Shown one piece after another: positions 1 through 11,424 of a stretch of DNA of 64,000 nt (position 1 is its first letter; each line of letters begins with the position of its first letter). The stretch is from Hydrangea macrophylla (Eukaryota; Streptophyta; Magnoliopsida; Cornales; Hydrangeaceae): positions 33,104,001 to 33,168,000 of the forward strand of contig CM066988.1 in NCBI GenBank assembly GCA_033977485.1, in the 5' to 3' direction. A program made the translations under genes and the position numbers. Below the pieces are notes generated by a model. The model made no database searches, had not been told where the DNA came from, and worked only from the letters and a program-made list of their open reading frames with translations.

Positions 1-899
1 TATCCGATAAGTGAGTAATATGGATTTAACCAAGATTGTGGAAGCTATGGGTGCACAGTGCTCGCAAGCGTTCTTAAAAGCGGTGAACAATAAGAGTTCT
101 TAAAAGCAGTGAAAAAGAGTAGTTGTGGCGCGTCCATAGTTTGTATCTACCAGAGTTATGTATGTACAATACTTGTAGCATTCTTAAAAGTGGTGAACAA
201 GAGTACATGGTACGTCCATAGACGAGTCGTTAAATGAGAACGATGGCTAGTGTTTGCAAGAGTTCTTAAAAGCGGTGAATAGCAAGAGTTCTTAAAAGTA
301 GTGAACAAGAACACTAATATGTTGTGATGATATAATCAGTTCGGTATTGTCAGTCAGGATTGGTACAATCAGTCTCAGAGTTGGTAGACAATAAGAATCA
401 GTTAATGATGAGTCTAAATAAAAGAGAAAGAGATATTATTAGTATCACTACTTTATATCATGCATAACTGGTAATGGCTTTATGCCTATGATATTGTCAG
501 AGTTTCTATTCACTCAGTTGAAGTAAGATGACGGCGTTTATGCCTGGACATTCCCCGTCCAGATTACCCTATTCACATTAATACAAGTGATGGAGCCTAT
601 AATAATGGCTACTATCCAGAGTTGGATTATGCAGAGGGTGGCTTTATTTTCTATTGAACTTTATTAGTTTTACAGGTACTTGGACATATGTTGTCTCCAG
701 ATCTGTTGTGATCCTGCAGACCACTCTGATGTGTGTAATAGATATAACTGTTATTATATACAGTTTGTTTATGTTGTTCTAATTCATTAGTTGACTAGCA
801 CTGTGTGGTGTAGATAATTAGTGACTTTCACTCATCATTCCCTATGGACCCAAAAAAGGAAATTAATTTTTCTCTATTATGGTGCTTTGGGCCATGACA
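1..899 (+). repeat. Element G: 3' part of a Tekay-like LTR
   Basis: The LTR runs off the left edge and ends in TGACA at 895-899, eight bases before a primer-binding site. Its last 100 bases resemble the 3' ends of LTR B (38680-38783) and F2 (47510-47610): a 'ggacccaaaaaggaaa' block, a T-run with TCTCTATT, then the TGACA end. It holds five copies of TTCTTAAAAG (71, 97, 181, 263, 289) and a CTGGAC/GTCCAG hairpin at 544-562. No coding capacity is seen. This is the outermost layer of the nest. Confidence 0.85.
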
Positions 900-906
900 G
901 GATTTT

Positions 907-918
907 TGGTATCAGAGG
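907..918 (+). promoter_or_regulatory. Primer-binding site of element G
   Basis: TGGTATCAGAGG matches the 3' end of initiator Met-tRNA except at the last base. It follows the LTR end by seven bases, the usual place for minus-strand priming in plant LTR retrotransposons. Confidence 0.85.
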
Positions 919-1122
919 TTTTGGTTGTGATACTTTAGTTCACTAACAATTCCACCCATCTGTACCTAGTATTGTAAGATTTCCTGAGATGAGATATGAG
1001 TTTAATATAAGTTCCTCCTTCTGATGGTAGATAGTTTCCTTTGCAGGTTAGCATGTATATGGATTTCCACTTGATTGTGGATGACTCTTTTAGCGGACAT
1101 GTTATTCATGGCGATGCAGTGT
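919..1122 (+). other. Element G leader (5' part)
   Basis: Non-coding leader after the primer-binding site. 'caggttagcatg' near 1034-1045 matches the same point of the F2 leader (47737-47748), which places G and F2 in the same broad family. The leader stops at 1122, where element A begins, and resumes at 43149. Confidence 0.7.
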
Positions 1123-1756
1123 TGCTAAAGAGAACATGGCGGCTAGCACAAGGTGGAATGTGGACCCGAACCACATGTCAACTGGTCCAGTTACAAGGGC
1201 GCGAGCAAAACAGTTTAAGGACAATCTCAATGGGCTGGTTCAACAAATTTGGGTTGAGACTAATCTTTGTGGCCCAAAGCAGGATACTAGCGATCCACAA
1301 GGCTGGGTGTCCATGATTCAAGCTCTTGAATAAATTATAGGCTTGCATGCCAACTTAGGAACTTTTCACTTTCGTTAGTTTCCTTCTTTTTTTTTTTAGT
1401 TTTGGGATGAATTATATTGGGCCATAATATTTCGTAGGCTTAAAGGGCCCAACTATAAGCCTTAGCTATTTAAACAGTTTTAGGTTTTGTAATTTTCAGT
1501 TTTTGATCATTAATAATATTATGAGAGTTTTCTCTTTGGTTCTTTGAAGAACTATTCGAACTTATCATATTTACTCTGTGGCGTTCATACTTTGAATTAT
1601 CAATCGAGTTTCCCATCCTTGATTGTGGCATCTTCATCCTTTATACCAAGGTTCGCATCTGTTATAGGTGTTGGGTTGCGGTTTCCATTTAAATCTGATA
1701 GTAGAACGGTCTGAGGCATTAATCGTGTTACGGGTTTGTTGGCGTGGTTCGTATCA
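1123..1756 (+). repeat. 5' LTR of element A
   Basis: Begins TGCTAAAGAG, ends GTATCA, and is followed by a primer-binding site. It is collinear with 42502-43148. A TATA-like CTATTTAAAC lies at about 1465-1476. The start is less certain than the end, because the first 13 bases differ from the 3' copy by a three-base indel. Confidence 0.85.
1136..1333 (+). pseudogene. Polyprotein C-terminal tail encoded within the 5' LTR of A
   Basis: A 65-codon open frame inside the 5' LTR, reading MAASTRW... through GPVTRARAK to a stop at 1331-1333. The same stretch in the 3' LTR is the in-frame continuation of the integrase C-terminus, but stops after VRAK at 42587-42589. In the 5' LTR it has no upstream coding frame, so it is a passive copy. 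It does keep the longer, presumably ancestral tail that the 3' copy has lost. Confidence 0.75.
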
Positions 1757-1758
1757 GT

Positions 1759-1770
1759 TGGTATCAGAGC
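1759..1770 (+). promoter_or_regulatory. Primer-binding site of element A
   Basis: Perfect TGGTATCAGAGC, complementary to the 3' end of initiator Met-tRNA, two bases after the LTR end. Confidence 0.93.
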
Positions 1771-2718
1771 ACAGTTCTAGTCTCATGTTTATCCTATCTT
1801 TTTCGTTTTTGTTCTTATTCGTTTCTTCTAGTTCTGTTTTTATTCGTCTTTTGTTTCTGTTTTTTTTTCTTCTTTTTCTTATTATTCTAATTTCTGAACA
1901 GTATCTAAAATTTTTTTTGAGTCAAATCTGGAAAATTCAGATCTAGGGTTTTTCTTCGTATTCGTATTTCAACATTTTCGTATTTCAATCGAGTATAGAT
2001 TTGATAAATCGTAAAAAAAAAGTGTGTTCGAATTCAGATTTGGGAATTTTAGATCTGTAATTCACACTTCTTGTTTCACTAGGGTTTTTGAAACTGATTT
2101 GCATTGTTCTATTTTAGTACCTTTAGTGTCACTGTCATCTAGATCAGTGATTCTTAGCCCTGTTTATTTCGTGTTTGGTAAATTGGTCATATCGATCTTG
2201 TTTTCACGATCTGTGTGATTCAAACGTGAATTTTTTTTTTAAAAAAGAAAAGAACAGAAAAGTAAAGAAAAGAAGGAAGAGATTGGTAAACCGAAAAAAA
2301 ATTACAAAAACTCTGCTTAAAATTTTATTTTTGTCTTATAATATTGGGGCTCTAAGGAGTCTGAATCTGACCTTACTCCTTAGTGTGAAATTTTTTTTTC
2401 CAAAAATTTCATTGTTTTTGCGCTATTGGAAACCTAGTCATCCGCGTTCGTTTTAGTCGTGCTTTCAACTTACAAATTTGATTGGTCTAGTTTGGATGTC
2501 GATTGTTACTAAGAAATTCTAGTCATTGTTTGATCAGTTTCATAAGAACCGAGTGTGAATTACTAGGAGTGAAAAAAGGCAAGAGTGGTGAGCACATAAG
2601 AGGGTAAAAGCCAATTTAATTTTGAGTGTAAACGTGAGTGAATCATTTTCTTGAGTGAAACTCGTGAGGGAGTGTAGTGAGGATCTGTTTCTATTTCTAA
2701 TCCGTTCTTATAGGGATT
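1771..2718 (+). other. Element A 5' untranslated leader
   Basis: About 950 bases of T-rich and A-rich leader between primer-binding site and gag, with no sustained coding frame of recognisable type. Short open frames here are low-complexity (Phe/Leu/Ser-rich) and look like chance. Confidence 0.7.
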
Positions 2719-3521
2719 ATGGCTCAAAATCAAGGAAGAGTAAAAAATAAAGAGGCTCAACAGCCGGTTGTTACGAATCTACAAATGCAATCTTTAGTGG
2801 TGGAGATGAGGCGGATGATGAGGGCAGATTTGGAGCCGATATATGAGAGATTGGATGGAGTTGAAGAGGGTACACCATAGAGGCAACCACAAATTGTTAA
2901 TGTATAAAGAAGAGTGAGAGTTGATGATGAGGAGTATTTTGGGGAAGACTTTGACGAAGAAAATGATTGGGAGTCAATAGATAATCATAGGAGATATGGT
3001 GGTCGGGGCAGAGAAGTTAGGTTTAGAGAAGCTAGGAACCGGGAAGATAATTATTTGGGTAGTATTAAGATGAAGATTCCTTCATTTCAAGGGAAGAATG
3101 ATCTTGAAGCCTATCTAGAATGGGAGAAGAAGGTGGAATTAGTATTTGATTGCTACCATTACTCTGAGGCTAAGAAGGTAAAACATACTGCCATTGAATT
3201 TTCTGATTATGCTATCATTTGGTGGGATCAATTGGTGTTGAATAGGAGAAGAAATAGGGAGAGTCCAATAGAGATGTGGGAGGATATGAAAACTGTGATG
3301 AGGAAGTGGTTCGTTCCGAGCTATTATAACAGAGAGTTGTACAAAAAGTTGCAAAGTTTGAGTCAAGGTAATAGGAGTGTGGAAGAATATGATAAGGATA
3401 TGGAAGTTGCTATGATTTGAGCGAATGTAGAGGAAGATCGAGAGGCTACAATGGCTAGATTCTTAGTTTGGTTGAGTCAGGAAATTGTTAATGTAGTGGA
3501 ATTGCAACACTATGTTGAATT
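2719..3521 (+). pseudogene. gag of element A, N-terminal part
   Basis: Starts at ATG 2719 and keeps one frame to 3521, interrupted by stops at 2878, 2905 and 3418. An acidic N-terminal segment is followed by the conserved retrotransposon gag core: a KIPSFQG start, a WW dipeptide, an RKWFVPSYY block and a VEEYDKDME block. The core continues to VVELQHYVE, where element B interrupts it. Gag would form the virus-like particle in the cytoplasm. The frame resumes at 38789 once B and one copy of the target duplication are ignored. Confidence 0.85.
3517..3521. repeat. Target-site duplication of element B, left copy
   Basis: GAATT directly before LTR start TGTAATAC; the right copy is AAATT at 38784-38788. 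Four of five bases match. With one copy removed, the gag frame of A runs across the junction without a shift. Confidence 0.85.
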
Positions 3522-3665
3522 TGTAATACACTGTATTTTGTATTATATTATATGAATAAGACCCTGTATGCTTCTTTTAATACTTGTATGAGTTTTCCCT
3601 TGCATTTGGTATAATTTGGATACCAATCGATTGGCAAGTTACCAATCGATTGGAGCATTTATACC
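3522..3665 (+). repeat. 5' LTR of element B, left piece
   Basis: TGTAATACACTG... aligns with the first about 140 bases of the 3' LTR (36544 onward), including 'gaataagaccctgtatgct' and two CCAATCGATTGG palindromes near 3624-3652. It is cut by element C at 3666. Confidence 0.88.
3661..3665. repeat. Target-site duplication of element C, left copy
   Basis: ATACC, paired with GTACC at 33010-33014. It duplicates LTR sequence of element B. Confidence 0.82.
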
Positions 3666-4300
3666 TGATATGTACAAAAATATCTGGTCAAAGTCAAACC
3701 TCGCCACCTCAGAAAAGAGAAGTCAAGTCACCTTGAATCCAGGTCTACTGTTCAATCCTCCCGAGACGTTGCACTAAACCGCCAGGTCTGGTCAAGAGCC
3801 CGGGCGTTTGCTCCAGATTGGCCCCACATAGGCATGCCTCCAGAAGGCATGATTTCTTGTCCAGCGGGTAATCAGGCAATTTCCTATCCCAGCTAGAAGA
3901 CTAAATGGAAGGAGCAACGAGTTTGTTAAACCACTTAGGAAACTCTCCTAGATTCATGTAAATCATGCTGTAATCGGATTAAGCTTCCTAATCTGCAGGC
4001 TTACCTTGTACAGGTGGTCTCTTGCACCTATAAAAGAGGCCACTCACCCTCATTAAGGGGGTCGCTTCTTGAACCTAAAGGATAGCATAACATATTCATT
4101 CATGTGCATACACCCGGTCGGTTTTCTGGTAGTGCCACCCCCTCTGTTGGCTTACTAGTCCCAGCCGGTGATCTATTAGTGAAGGCGCACCGATGCATCC
4201 GTGGACGTAGGTCACCTCATTAATGGGGCCGAACACATCCAAAATCCATTGTGTCCATCTGCATCATATAATTACTCTTACCCAAATTTTGGCATCATCA
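3666..4300 (+). repeat. 5' LTR of element C
   Basis: Begins TGATATGTAC and ends GGCATCATCA. A TATA box CCTATAAAAG lies at 4027-4036. The 3' copy has the same length and keeps the element's order, which fixes both ends. Confidence 0.9.
4027..4036 (+). promoter_or_regulatory. TATA box in 5' LTR of C
   Basis: CCTATAAAAG, conserved as CCCATAAAAG in the 3' LTR near 32737-32746. It lies about 265 bases before the LTR end, a normal position for the U3/R boundary. Confidence 0.75.
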
Positions 4301-4301
4301 G

Positions 4302-4321
4302 TTTGGGGCCATCAGTGGGAA
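4302..4321 (+). promoter_or_regulatory. Putative primer-binding site of element C
   Basis: TTTGGGGCCATCAGTGGGAA follows the LTR end by one base. Its form resembles the TTGGCGCC-GTCTGTGGGA style sites of Tat elements rather than the Met-tRNA type. The tRNA cannot be named safely because the site is mutated. Confidence 0.55.
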
Positions 4322-4400
4322 GCACGACTGCTTTTCTCCGAAAATAAATCTTTGACTGATCAACACGCCTCCAAAGAAAGGTAAGAATACCACTGCTCTA

Positions 4401-5950
4401 ATGGGACCGGCCGCCTCTATGACCTCCGAGCAGGTCACCGCGATGCTCGCACAACTCCTAGAGGGGCCAGTGGTGAACCCAGCAATAGATTAAGGCGCTG
4501 CTGGCCTGGCAGGACGAGCTCCCCCAAATCGAGGAGCAGCCCAGGAAAGGCGCGCCCAACCGAAAGCCCCCACAGGTCAGACAACATACCCACACTACGC
4601 CTGCATCTCCGTCGGGTTGGAGACGACGCGGAGATGAAGAACGTAGCCAGGCGCCCAGGCGAACCCGACGACTTGCTCGGGCTAACCCGTGCCGGGCGGG
4701 AGATGCCAGAGACATCATCAATTATAGGCATGCTACCAGAAAGGAGGGGCCAGGACATATTGTCTGGGATTTAGCCTAGGACCCTGCGGCCACGAGCTGA
4801 GGAAATCTCAGGCACATGATTACCCATAGCCAGAGCTGGGCCTTATCCCCAAGGACAACACACTACGAGGAAGAGGCCTCATCATCTGATCCGCCTACCG
4901 CTCGGACATAGAAAGGAAGACCGAGAGGGAAGGCGTGAAGGCTCAAATCCATGACTTGCAGAAACAGATCAAGCAACTGAACCGCAATCAACACCACGAT
5001 CATACCAACACAGAGATCGAGCCGCCCTACACAGCTCGAGTCACCGCATTCCCCATCCCGCGGAAATTCAAACCGCCACATCTCAGATCTTATGACGGTT
5101 CAGGGAGCCCAGTGGACCATGTCCGCAATTACAAGGCTCAAATGGCACTAGTCACCACGATCGATGAGTTACTATGCCTGGCCTTCCCAGCACTCTTAAA
5201 GGGCCAGCCGCGCAGTGGTTCCATGCTCTGAAACCCGAACGGTTGGTGACTTCAAGACATTAAGCAATCTTTTCATCAACCAATTTATAGGGATGCTCGA
5301 CCGCTCATAACCGAACACCCAGCTGCTGGCCATCAAGTAGCGAAAGGGGGAGTCCCTATGGGAGTTTGTGGACCGTTTGAATCAGCAGAGGCTCTAGATC
5401 CGCAACCTGAACGAAATGGCTACAATTCTGGCCTTTTGTTCAGGGGTTTAACACACCAAAGTTGCTACGTCGTTCCACCGTGATCGACCGGCAACCCTGG
5501 TGGAACTCTCAGAGAGGGTCAGAAAGTACATCGACATGGAGGAGTTTCTAAAGTCCAAGCACGCCAGCTTCATGGGAGAACAATCCCCAAAAGCTAAACG
5601 GAAATGTGAAGGCTCCGAGAAGGGTCCGGGAAAGAAGCCCAGACAAGATCAGCAGAGAGGCAGTCAGGATCAGGCCCTGATTACCTTCACCCCACTTTCT
5701 CGACCTATCCATGAGGTCATAGCCTCCGCAGAGGCCCAGAGGCTACTCCAGCTGCCAGCCAAGTTGAAAAGCACGCCTGGTAAGAGGAATTGGGACATAT
5801 TTGTCGCTTCTACAAAAACCACGGACATGAAACGTAGGATTGCTTTAAGCTCAAGTTTGCCATTGAAAATTTGATTGAGCAGGGCCATCTAGCCAAGTTT
5901 GTAGCGGCAGATAGATGACCTTGGCAAGACACCACGGACCCCGAGCAGCT
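4401..5950 (+). pseudogene. gag of element C
   Basis: ATG at 4401 (MGPAASMTSEQVTAML). The first frame runs to 5231 with stops (for example 4491); the gag core continues in another frame from 5500. Conserved landmarks are a FPIPRKFKPPHLRSYDG block with a PVDHV segment (5040-5125), the ALLKG block near 5200, a VRKYIDMEE block (5520-5545) and, at 5790-5920, a Tat-type block ending in EQGHLAKFV. It would form the particle core. Several stops and at least one frameshift make it non-functional. Confidence 0.8.
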
Positions 5951-5990
5951 GCGACCCCTCGGGTAAATCAATGTAATCTCCAGAGGAACT

Positions 5991-6590
5991 TTGGGCGAAG
6001 GGGACTCACAGTCGGCAAGGAAGAGGCATGCTAGGGCATCCTTATCGGATGTCTGGCATGTCCAATCCACCCGGTCACCCCCAACTGACATGTTATTGTT
6101 GTCATCTGAGGACATGCTAGATATGCACTGCCCTCATGATGATCTACTGGTAGTGACGCTCTCCGTAGCAAACAATGTGATAAAAAGGGCGTTGATAGAC
6201 ACGGGCAACTCCTCCGACATCATTTTTGTCTCAGTATTCGATCAGCTTGGGATATCCAGGGATCAGCTCCGACTAGTGGCCAAACCTCTGGTAGGTTTCA
6301 ATGGGTCTAACACCTAACCACTCGGTACCATCGAGCTCCCAGTCCTTATAAGAGCCTACCCCCAGCATGCATCTGTACTAGCAAGCTTTGTAGTCGTGGA
6401 AGCTCCATCTGCGTACAATGTCATCCTTGTGAGGCCAACTCTCAATAAGGCCAAGGCGGTAGCGTCAACATACAGCCTGGTGGTTAAATTCCCGACCCCT
6501 AAAGGACCCAGGAGCCTACGAGGAGACCAACCCGTCGATTGGAGTTGCTATGTCAGTTCCTTGCGCGGGAAGCCATTACAGAAACGATGA
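5991..6590 (+). pseudogene. Aspartic protease of element C
   Basis: Retropepsin-type domain. The catalytic D-T-G lies at 6198-6206 in LIDTGNSSDIIF, followed by FDQLGISRDQL, a flap-like GFNGSNT and a second conserved block SAYNVILVRPTLN (6403-6441). A stop at 6315-6317 splits the frame and another ends it at 6588-6590. In the intact element this enzyme would cut the Gag-Pol polyprotein. Confidence 0.8.
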
Positions 6591-6655
6591 ACATTTAGGA
6601 GATGGACCCTAGAGACAAAAGTGACAGAGTGAGACCAATAGAAGAGTTGGGATAG

Positions 6656-7922
6656 GTGGTGTTGGATCCTCGGTTTCATGACTGGACCATCAGCATTGGC
6701 ACTTTCTTAAAGCCAGGTCTCAAGGAGAAGCTGGTTCAGTTCCTGCGGCAAAGCCAGGATGTCTTTGCCTGGAGCCATAAGGACATGCCTGGGATAGATC
6801 CTGGGTCATGTCTCACCGTCTCAGTACCAACCCAGAATCCCGACCAGTCAAACATAAGAGGCGGGGTATGGCACTCGATAGACAGGCGACAATATATTCT
6901 CCTGAAAGCCAATTCCATCCGAGAGGTCCACTATCTCGATTGGTTAGCAAATGTGGTACTAGTAAGGAAAATCAACAGGAAGTGGAGAATGTGTGTAGAT
7001 TTCACTAATCTGAACAAGGCTTGTCCCAAGGACTGCTATACATTACCCAGGATAGACCTCCTTGTGGACTCCATAGCCAGTCATGCCCTTCTCTCATTCA
7101 TGGATGCCTATTCGGGGTACAATCAGATCAACATGTATCCCGGGGATGAAGAGAAGACTTCCTTCATCATAGATTAAGGAACGTACCGCTACAAAGAAAT
7201 GCCCTTCGGCCTAAAAAATACCCGGGCAACCTATTAACGCCTGGTCAATCACATGTTCAAGGACCTGACTGGGAAGTCCATGGAAGTCTACGTTAATGAT
7301 CTCCTGGTCAAAAGCTGAGAGGAGACTGACCATCTTGAACATCTGGTCGGGGCCTTCAGCATTTTGAAAAAGGTCCAAATGAGGTTGAACCCGGCCAAGT
7401 TCACATTTGGCGTCTCATTTGGGAAGTTTCTGGGACACCTAGTAAGCAGACGGGGTATTGAAGCAAACCCTGACAAAATCCAGGGCATCATAAAAATGCG
7501 GTCGCCCAGGTCAACCAAAGATGTTCAGAGCTTGGCCGGGCGGGTCGCCGCGCTAAACAGATTTGTCTCCCGAGCTACCGACCGGTGTCTTCAATTTTTT
7601 CAAAATCCTCCACAAGCCTTTCAGTGGTCGGAAGAGTGCGAGAAGGCATTTCAGGAACTCAAGAAGTACTTGACATCGCCGCCTTTACTCTCAACACCCA
7701 TGCTAAACGAGGAGTTTTTCTTATATTTGGTGGTGTCACCTTCAGCGGTCAGCTCGGCTCTCATCTGAGAGGAACACGGGATACAGTTCTTGGTCTACTA
7801 CACTAGTCGGGCACTTCAAGGCGTGAAAAGCATATATTTTCGCATAGAGAAGCTTGCCTTTTCCCTAATCACGTCTGCCCAGAGACTTCACCCGTATTTC
7901 TATGCCCATGCAATTGTGGTCC
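6656..7922 (+). pseudogene. Reverse transcriptase of element C, catalytic site mutated
   Basis: Opens with the Tat-type DVFAWSHKDMPGIDPG block (6759-6806). It continues through VCVDFTNLNKACPKD, SFMDAYSGYNQI and MPFGLKNT to the active site at 7289-7300, which reads YVND instead of YVDD, so one catalytic aspartate is lost. Stops occur at 7175, 7234 and 7315. Connection and thumb blocks follow (FLGHLVSRRGIEANPDKI, then FQWSEECEKAFQELK). The frame reaches AHAIVVL at 7922, where element E interrupts it just before the RNase H domain. Confidence 0.88.
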
Positions 7923-9983
7923 TGTGGATAACGCAATTTTTCCTTACCCACAACTTTTAATTTTTAAAACATTTTCCAAATTCAAATTCGAAACGAGTTG
8001 CCACTTAATTTTTTAAGGAAAATTAAGAAACCATTTTAAAGTAAACTGATCTTTTTAGTTACTAGAGAGTGTCCAGGTCCGGGGATTATGGAATAAGAGA
8101 GGAAGGAGCCCAGCGGACTAAAACACCCTCTCTCACCCTATCTCACGATAGGCCTGTACTCTACATCCTTTTAATCGAATTATTAATCTGAATGTGCCCT
8201 CAACTAATACATATGTACATGTACATTAGAAAAGCATGTCCAAAGGGTGTAAGATTGCTAATGGTGAAAATAACATTCAAAATCACATAATTCACTTAGC
8301 AAGCAAGATGATATGCAACAAAGGACAAGAGAACTTACCTGGGATCCAACTGCGGTATTAAACGTGCAATGTATACAAAATTGAAGATCCTAAGAAAAGG
8401 TCTCTAATCACATATACACATAAGGCAAAACCTAATTCTAAGGTGTCGTACGTGAGGTCATAAAATCAATAAAATTAAGGAATTAAATAAACTAAAGAAA
8501 GGGTTGAGAAATTGTACCTCAAAGGCGCTACAAAACAAAGGTTAGTACACATATATTTGAAAGAATGTATAGTATCAAATAATTATTCCTAAACGTCTAG
8601 CGTAATTCTATCAAGTAGAAGAAATAACACAATTATGAATTCTAACACCAACTACTTGGATGAATGTGTATGATTACATAGATGTGAACAAGAATGAGCT
8701 ATTGGATTATTCCTGGATTTGTATCATTTAGCCTCTGTATTTAAGCTTAACTAATCATTATTAATACATGGCTTAAGCCTTAGGTCATGGAAAGATCATT
8801 TGGACCATTGTTTGCAAGATATATTAAAATTATGACAGAATTCTGAAAATTGCTGAGAGCAGATCAGAAATTCAAAGAAATAAAAAGCATGTTCTCATGG
8901 ATTGATCTTGATGATTTTTGGACACAAGATGCCTCTGTGAGTCTAGTTCCAAACCCAAAAAGAAATCGAGGTTTGAACGGTTAGATCTTCGGGAATTGGA
9001 TAAACTCTGGGCATCCCTCAGGGACTTATAACTCTCTGTCCAGAGATTTTGTATGATTTTTCAAAAATAGTAAAAAATCAAAAACACTATGATCTTTTTA
9101 GCGTATCCTCCTAACACATTAAACTACGCAAAAAATTTATTTGGAGTCAAGAATGCTTGATTAAGGCTCTAATTTACTCATTTAAAAAATATGCTACAGT
9201 TCTGAAATTTGGACAGATTGTAGTTGTCTCACAAAACTCATGACCAAACCACTTTAAACATAAAATCTCCTTAAAACAAAAATCACAGTGGTAGAACTTT
9301 GATTTATCAACACTTTCCCGTTGGTTTCATTTAGTTCCAACGGTCCGATGTTTAACTAAAAATCTATGATCAAAAATAGATTGTGAACTCACTGCATCAT
9401 TTATAAAATACAACTTTGTTAACTAATTTGAGCCATGAAATTTGGCTTGAACCATACTACCTCTCCTACCATTTGATGGTCATGGGAGACTAACTACATT
9501 CATATCTTGAAAGTCTCAAAGAAATATGGAGAGATTTCATGAGACCTAATCATAACAAACCTAAACCATTGAAGATAGGTTTAGATTTATTAATTAAGTG
9601 TACTAATATCAACTTCAACCTCCTTGAAAATCATGAGCTTACAAAGGAATTAAAGGATTTCAAGTCTAAGGATTCAAATAAGACATTGAGGGTCTCATGA
9701 ATCTCAACGACTAAAAGGGAGAGGAAAAGAAAATTCAAAGACTCTAAGTATATTTGTGATTGAAAAGACTAATTAATTCAAAGTTTTACCTCCAAAATAT
9801 CCTCAACTCTTTGATTTTGAAGAACTTCCAAAGACTAATCAAGCTTTCCACCCTCTTCAAATCTTCTAAAACTAGCTTCTAATTGTGTTTTGAGAAGAAA
9901 TTTTGAAAGTTTTAGGACTTGGAGAACTAATGCAACCTCTAGATTCAAAGAAAATTCCAACCCCCATGCAAGAGGATATTCAT

Positions 9984-9997
9984 CCTCTATTTATAGA
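9984..9997 (-). promoter_or_regulatory. TATA box of 3' LTR of E
   Basis: Minus-strand TCTATAAATAGAGG, conserved in the 5' LTR remnant at 27226-27239. About 560 bases of U3 lie upstream. Confidence 0.8.
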
Positions 9998-10129
9998 CAA
10001 ATTTGAAGGGGTATTTTGGTCATTTCAAAGTAGAAAAACTCTAATTCGGACTATCCTTTGGTAGTACAAAATGTGCTGTATTACAGCTGGCTGTTACAAA
10101 AATGCATCACTCAATGGGGATGAAAGAGA

Positions 10130-10375
10130 CACTCGCTGAATGCCGGAATGGCACTCAGTGAATGCCGGCGCGGTACTCACTGAATGCCGCAGCGGCATTT
10201 AGTGAATACCGCGGACAACTCTAGGAACTGCCGTTTTTTCAAGATTTCCAATTTTAGTGGCACTTGATGCATTTTTGTGACCGTAAATGATTGCTGGTGC
10301 GGTTCTCATTGAATGCTGTTCCGACAGTCTGAGAGTGCCGCACCGGCAACCCGTGAGTGCCGCTTGTGGGCCCAA
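10130..10375. promoter_or_regulatory. GTGAATGCCG motif cluster in U3 of E
   Basis: At least eight degenerate copies of GTGAATGCCG or its complement in 245 bases, GC-rich against an AT-rich surround. An inverted repeat GCGGCATT-tagtg-AATACCGC lies at 10192-10212. It is 140-390 bases upstream of the LTR TATA box. The same motif recurs before both antisense genes of E. Confidence 0.7.
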
Positions 10376-10546
10376 GTGCCCTTTTGCCTCTATTTTCCTT
10401 TTTCTTTTCTTTTTTTCTTTTGTTTAAGTCGGAGAAGAGCTTGAATCATCTTTGGAGGTCCTAGATTAGTTCGGACATTGTCATCATTGGATTTGGAGGT
10501 ACTACTACCCTTTGTCTGCCATTTGGTCAAAATTGGGGTGTCTACA

Positions 10547-10561
10547 GTTTGCCGCTCTTCG
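10547..10561 (-). promoter_or_regulatory. Polypurine tract of element E
   Basis: Minus-strand CGAAGAGCGGCAAAC directly before LTR start TGTAGACA. The form (GAG-G-GCAAAC then TGTAGACACC) is the familiar plus-strand primer of Ogre/Tat elements, and it sets the orientation of E. Confidence 0.75.
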
Positions 10562-11018
10562 ACGGAGCTCATGGAGCAATGCAAACCACAAGTGATTGTC
10601 GAAGCCTATATGAAAACAAGCCTTTGACCAAATTGTTGGATTCAGGTAAAAATAAAATGGGTTGCAAAAAAGAAAGCAAGTGCACAGCAAAATTTCAATT
10701 GGTCGTGCTCCATGATGAGCTGCCTAAGTATCCCATCAGGAATCAAACCAAGACGTAGTTTGGGCAGGAGTCAAACACACACAAGCACAAGTAATCATAC
10801 GCATGAATGCTCCTATCCTGTCGTGTTGCACATGCTCATGCAATGGTATTTTCAAATAAACTCGACCGAACACGTGTCATGCATACTCTATATCATGCCT
10901 TCTCTATATATGGCGCATATTTCATGATACGTTAGCCAGAGAAGATTACCAAATGTTCGCTAATGCAAAGATTTATTGCATGGGTAAAAACAAATGCATT
11001 TCTAACTTCCCAAAACAA
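10562..11018. other. Element E 3' untranslated spacer
   Basis: Between the polypurine tract and the first tandem array. I see no coding frame of known type. Confidence 0.6.
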
Positions 11019-11395
11019 GGGTTAACGCAAATCGATTGCGAGAATTGAGAATGCAAATCTGTTACATTTTCAAACTTTGATCGACATAAATCCATTATAT
11101 TCACAAAATGAGGGTTAACGCAAATCTGTTGTGAGAACCAAGAATGCAAATTTGTTACATTCTCAAACTTCGATCAACGTAAATCAGTTACGACGATCGA
11201 GAACATAAATTCGTTATATTCCCAAAACAAGGGTTAACATAAATCTATTGCAAGAATCGAGAATGCAAATCTGTTACATTCTCAAACTTTGATCAACATA
11301 AATCTGTTACGAGGATCGAGAACATAAATCCGTTATCAAAACGAGGGTTAACGTAATAGGTTACGAGAACCGAGAATGTAAATCTGTTACTGACC
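11019..11395. repeat. Tandem array of about 115-bp units in E 3' region
   Basis: GGGTTAAC begins four units at 11019, 11113, 11231 and 11345 (spacing 94, 118, 114). Within units, 'gcaaatctgttac' and 'gagaatgcaaat' recur in half-unit form. Divergence between copies is moderate. Confidence 0.8.
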
Positions 11396-11424
11396 CGAAT
11401 TCATTTTAATTTTAAAAAATTTGT

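Larger units (their letters stand above)
7923..10546 (-). repeat. 3' LTR of element E (2.6 kb)
   Basis: On the minus strand it starts TGTAGACACCCC at 10546 and ends TTATCCACA at 7923. The start is preceded by a purine-rich tract. Positions 8960-10116 match the 5' LTR remnant (26219-27364) closely. U3 (10546 to about 9985) contains the palindromic GTGAATGCCG motif cluster, and a TATA box lies at 9984-9997. The end region carries 'aaattaagtggcaactc', a motif also near the end of the solo LTR at 52740. Confidence 0.87.

Noticed and set aside
1759..1770. tRNA-Met gene fragment
   Set aside because: Only the 12-base complement of the tRNA 3' end is present; it is a primer-binding site.
4435..4758. 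Minus-strand frames of about 100 codons in gag of C
   Set aside because: Shadow of the GC-rich gag coding strand; no recognisable domain.
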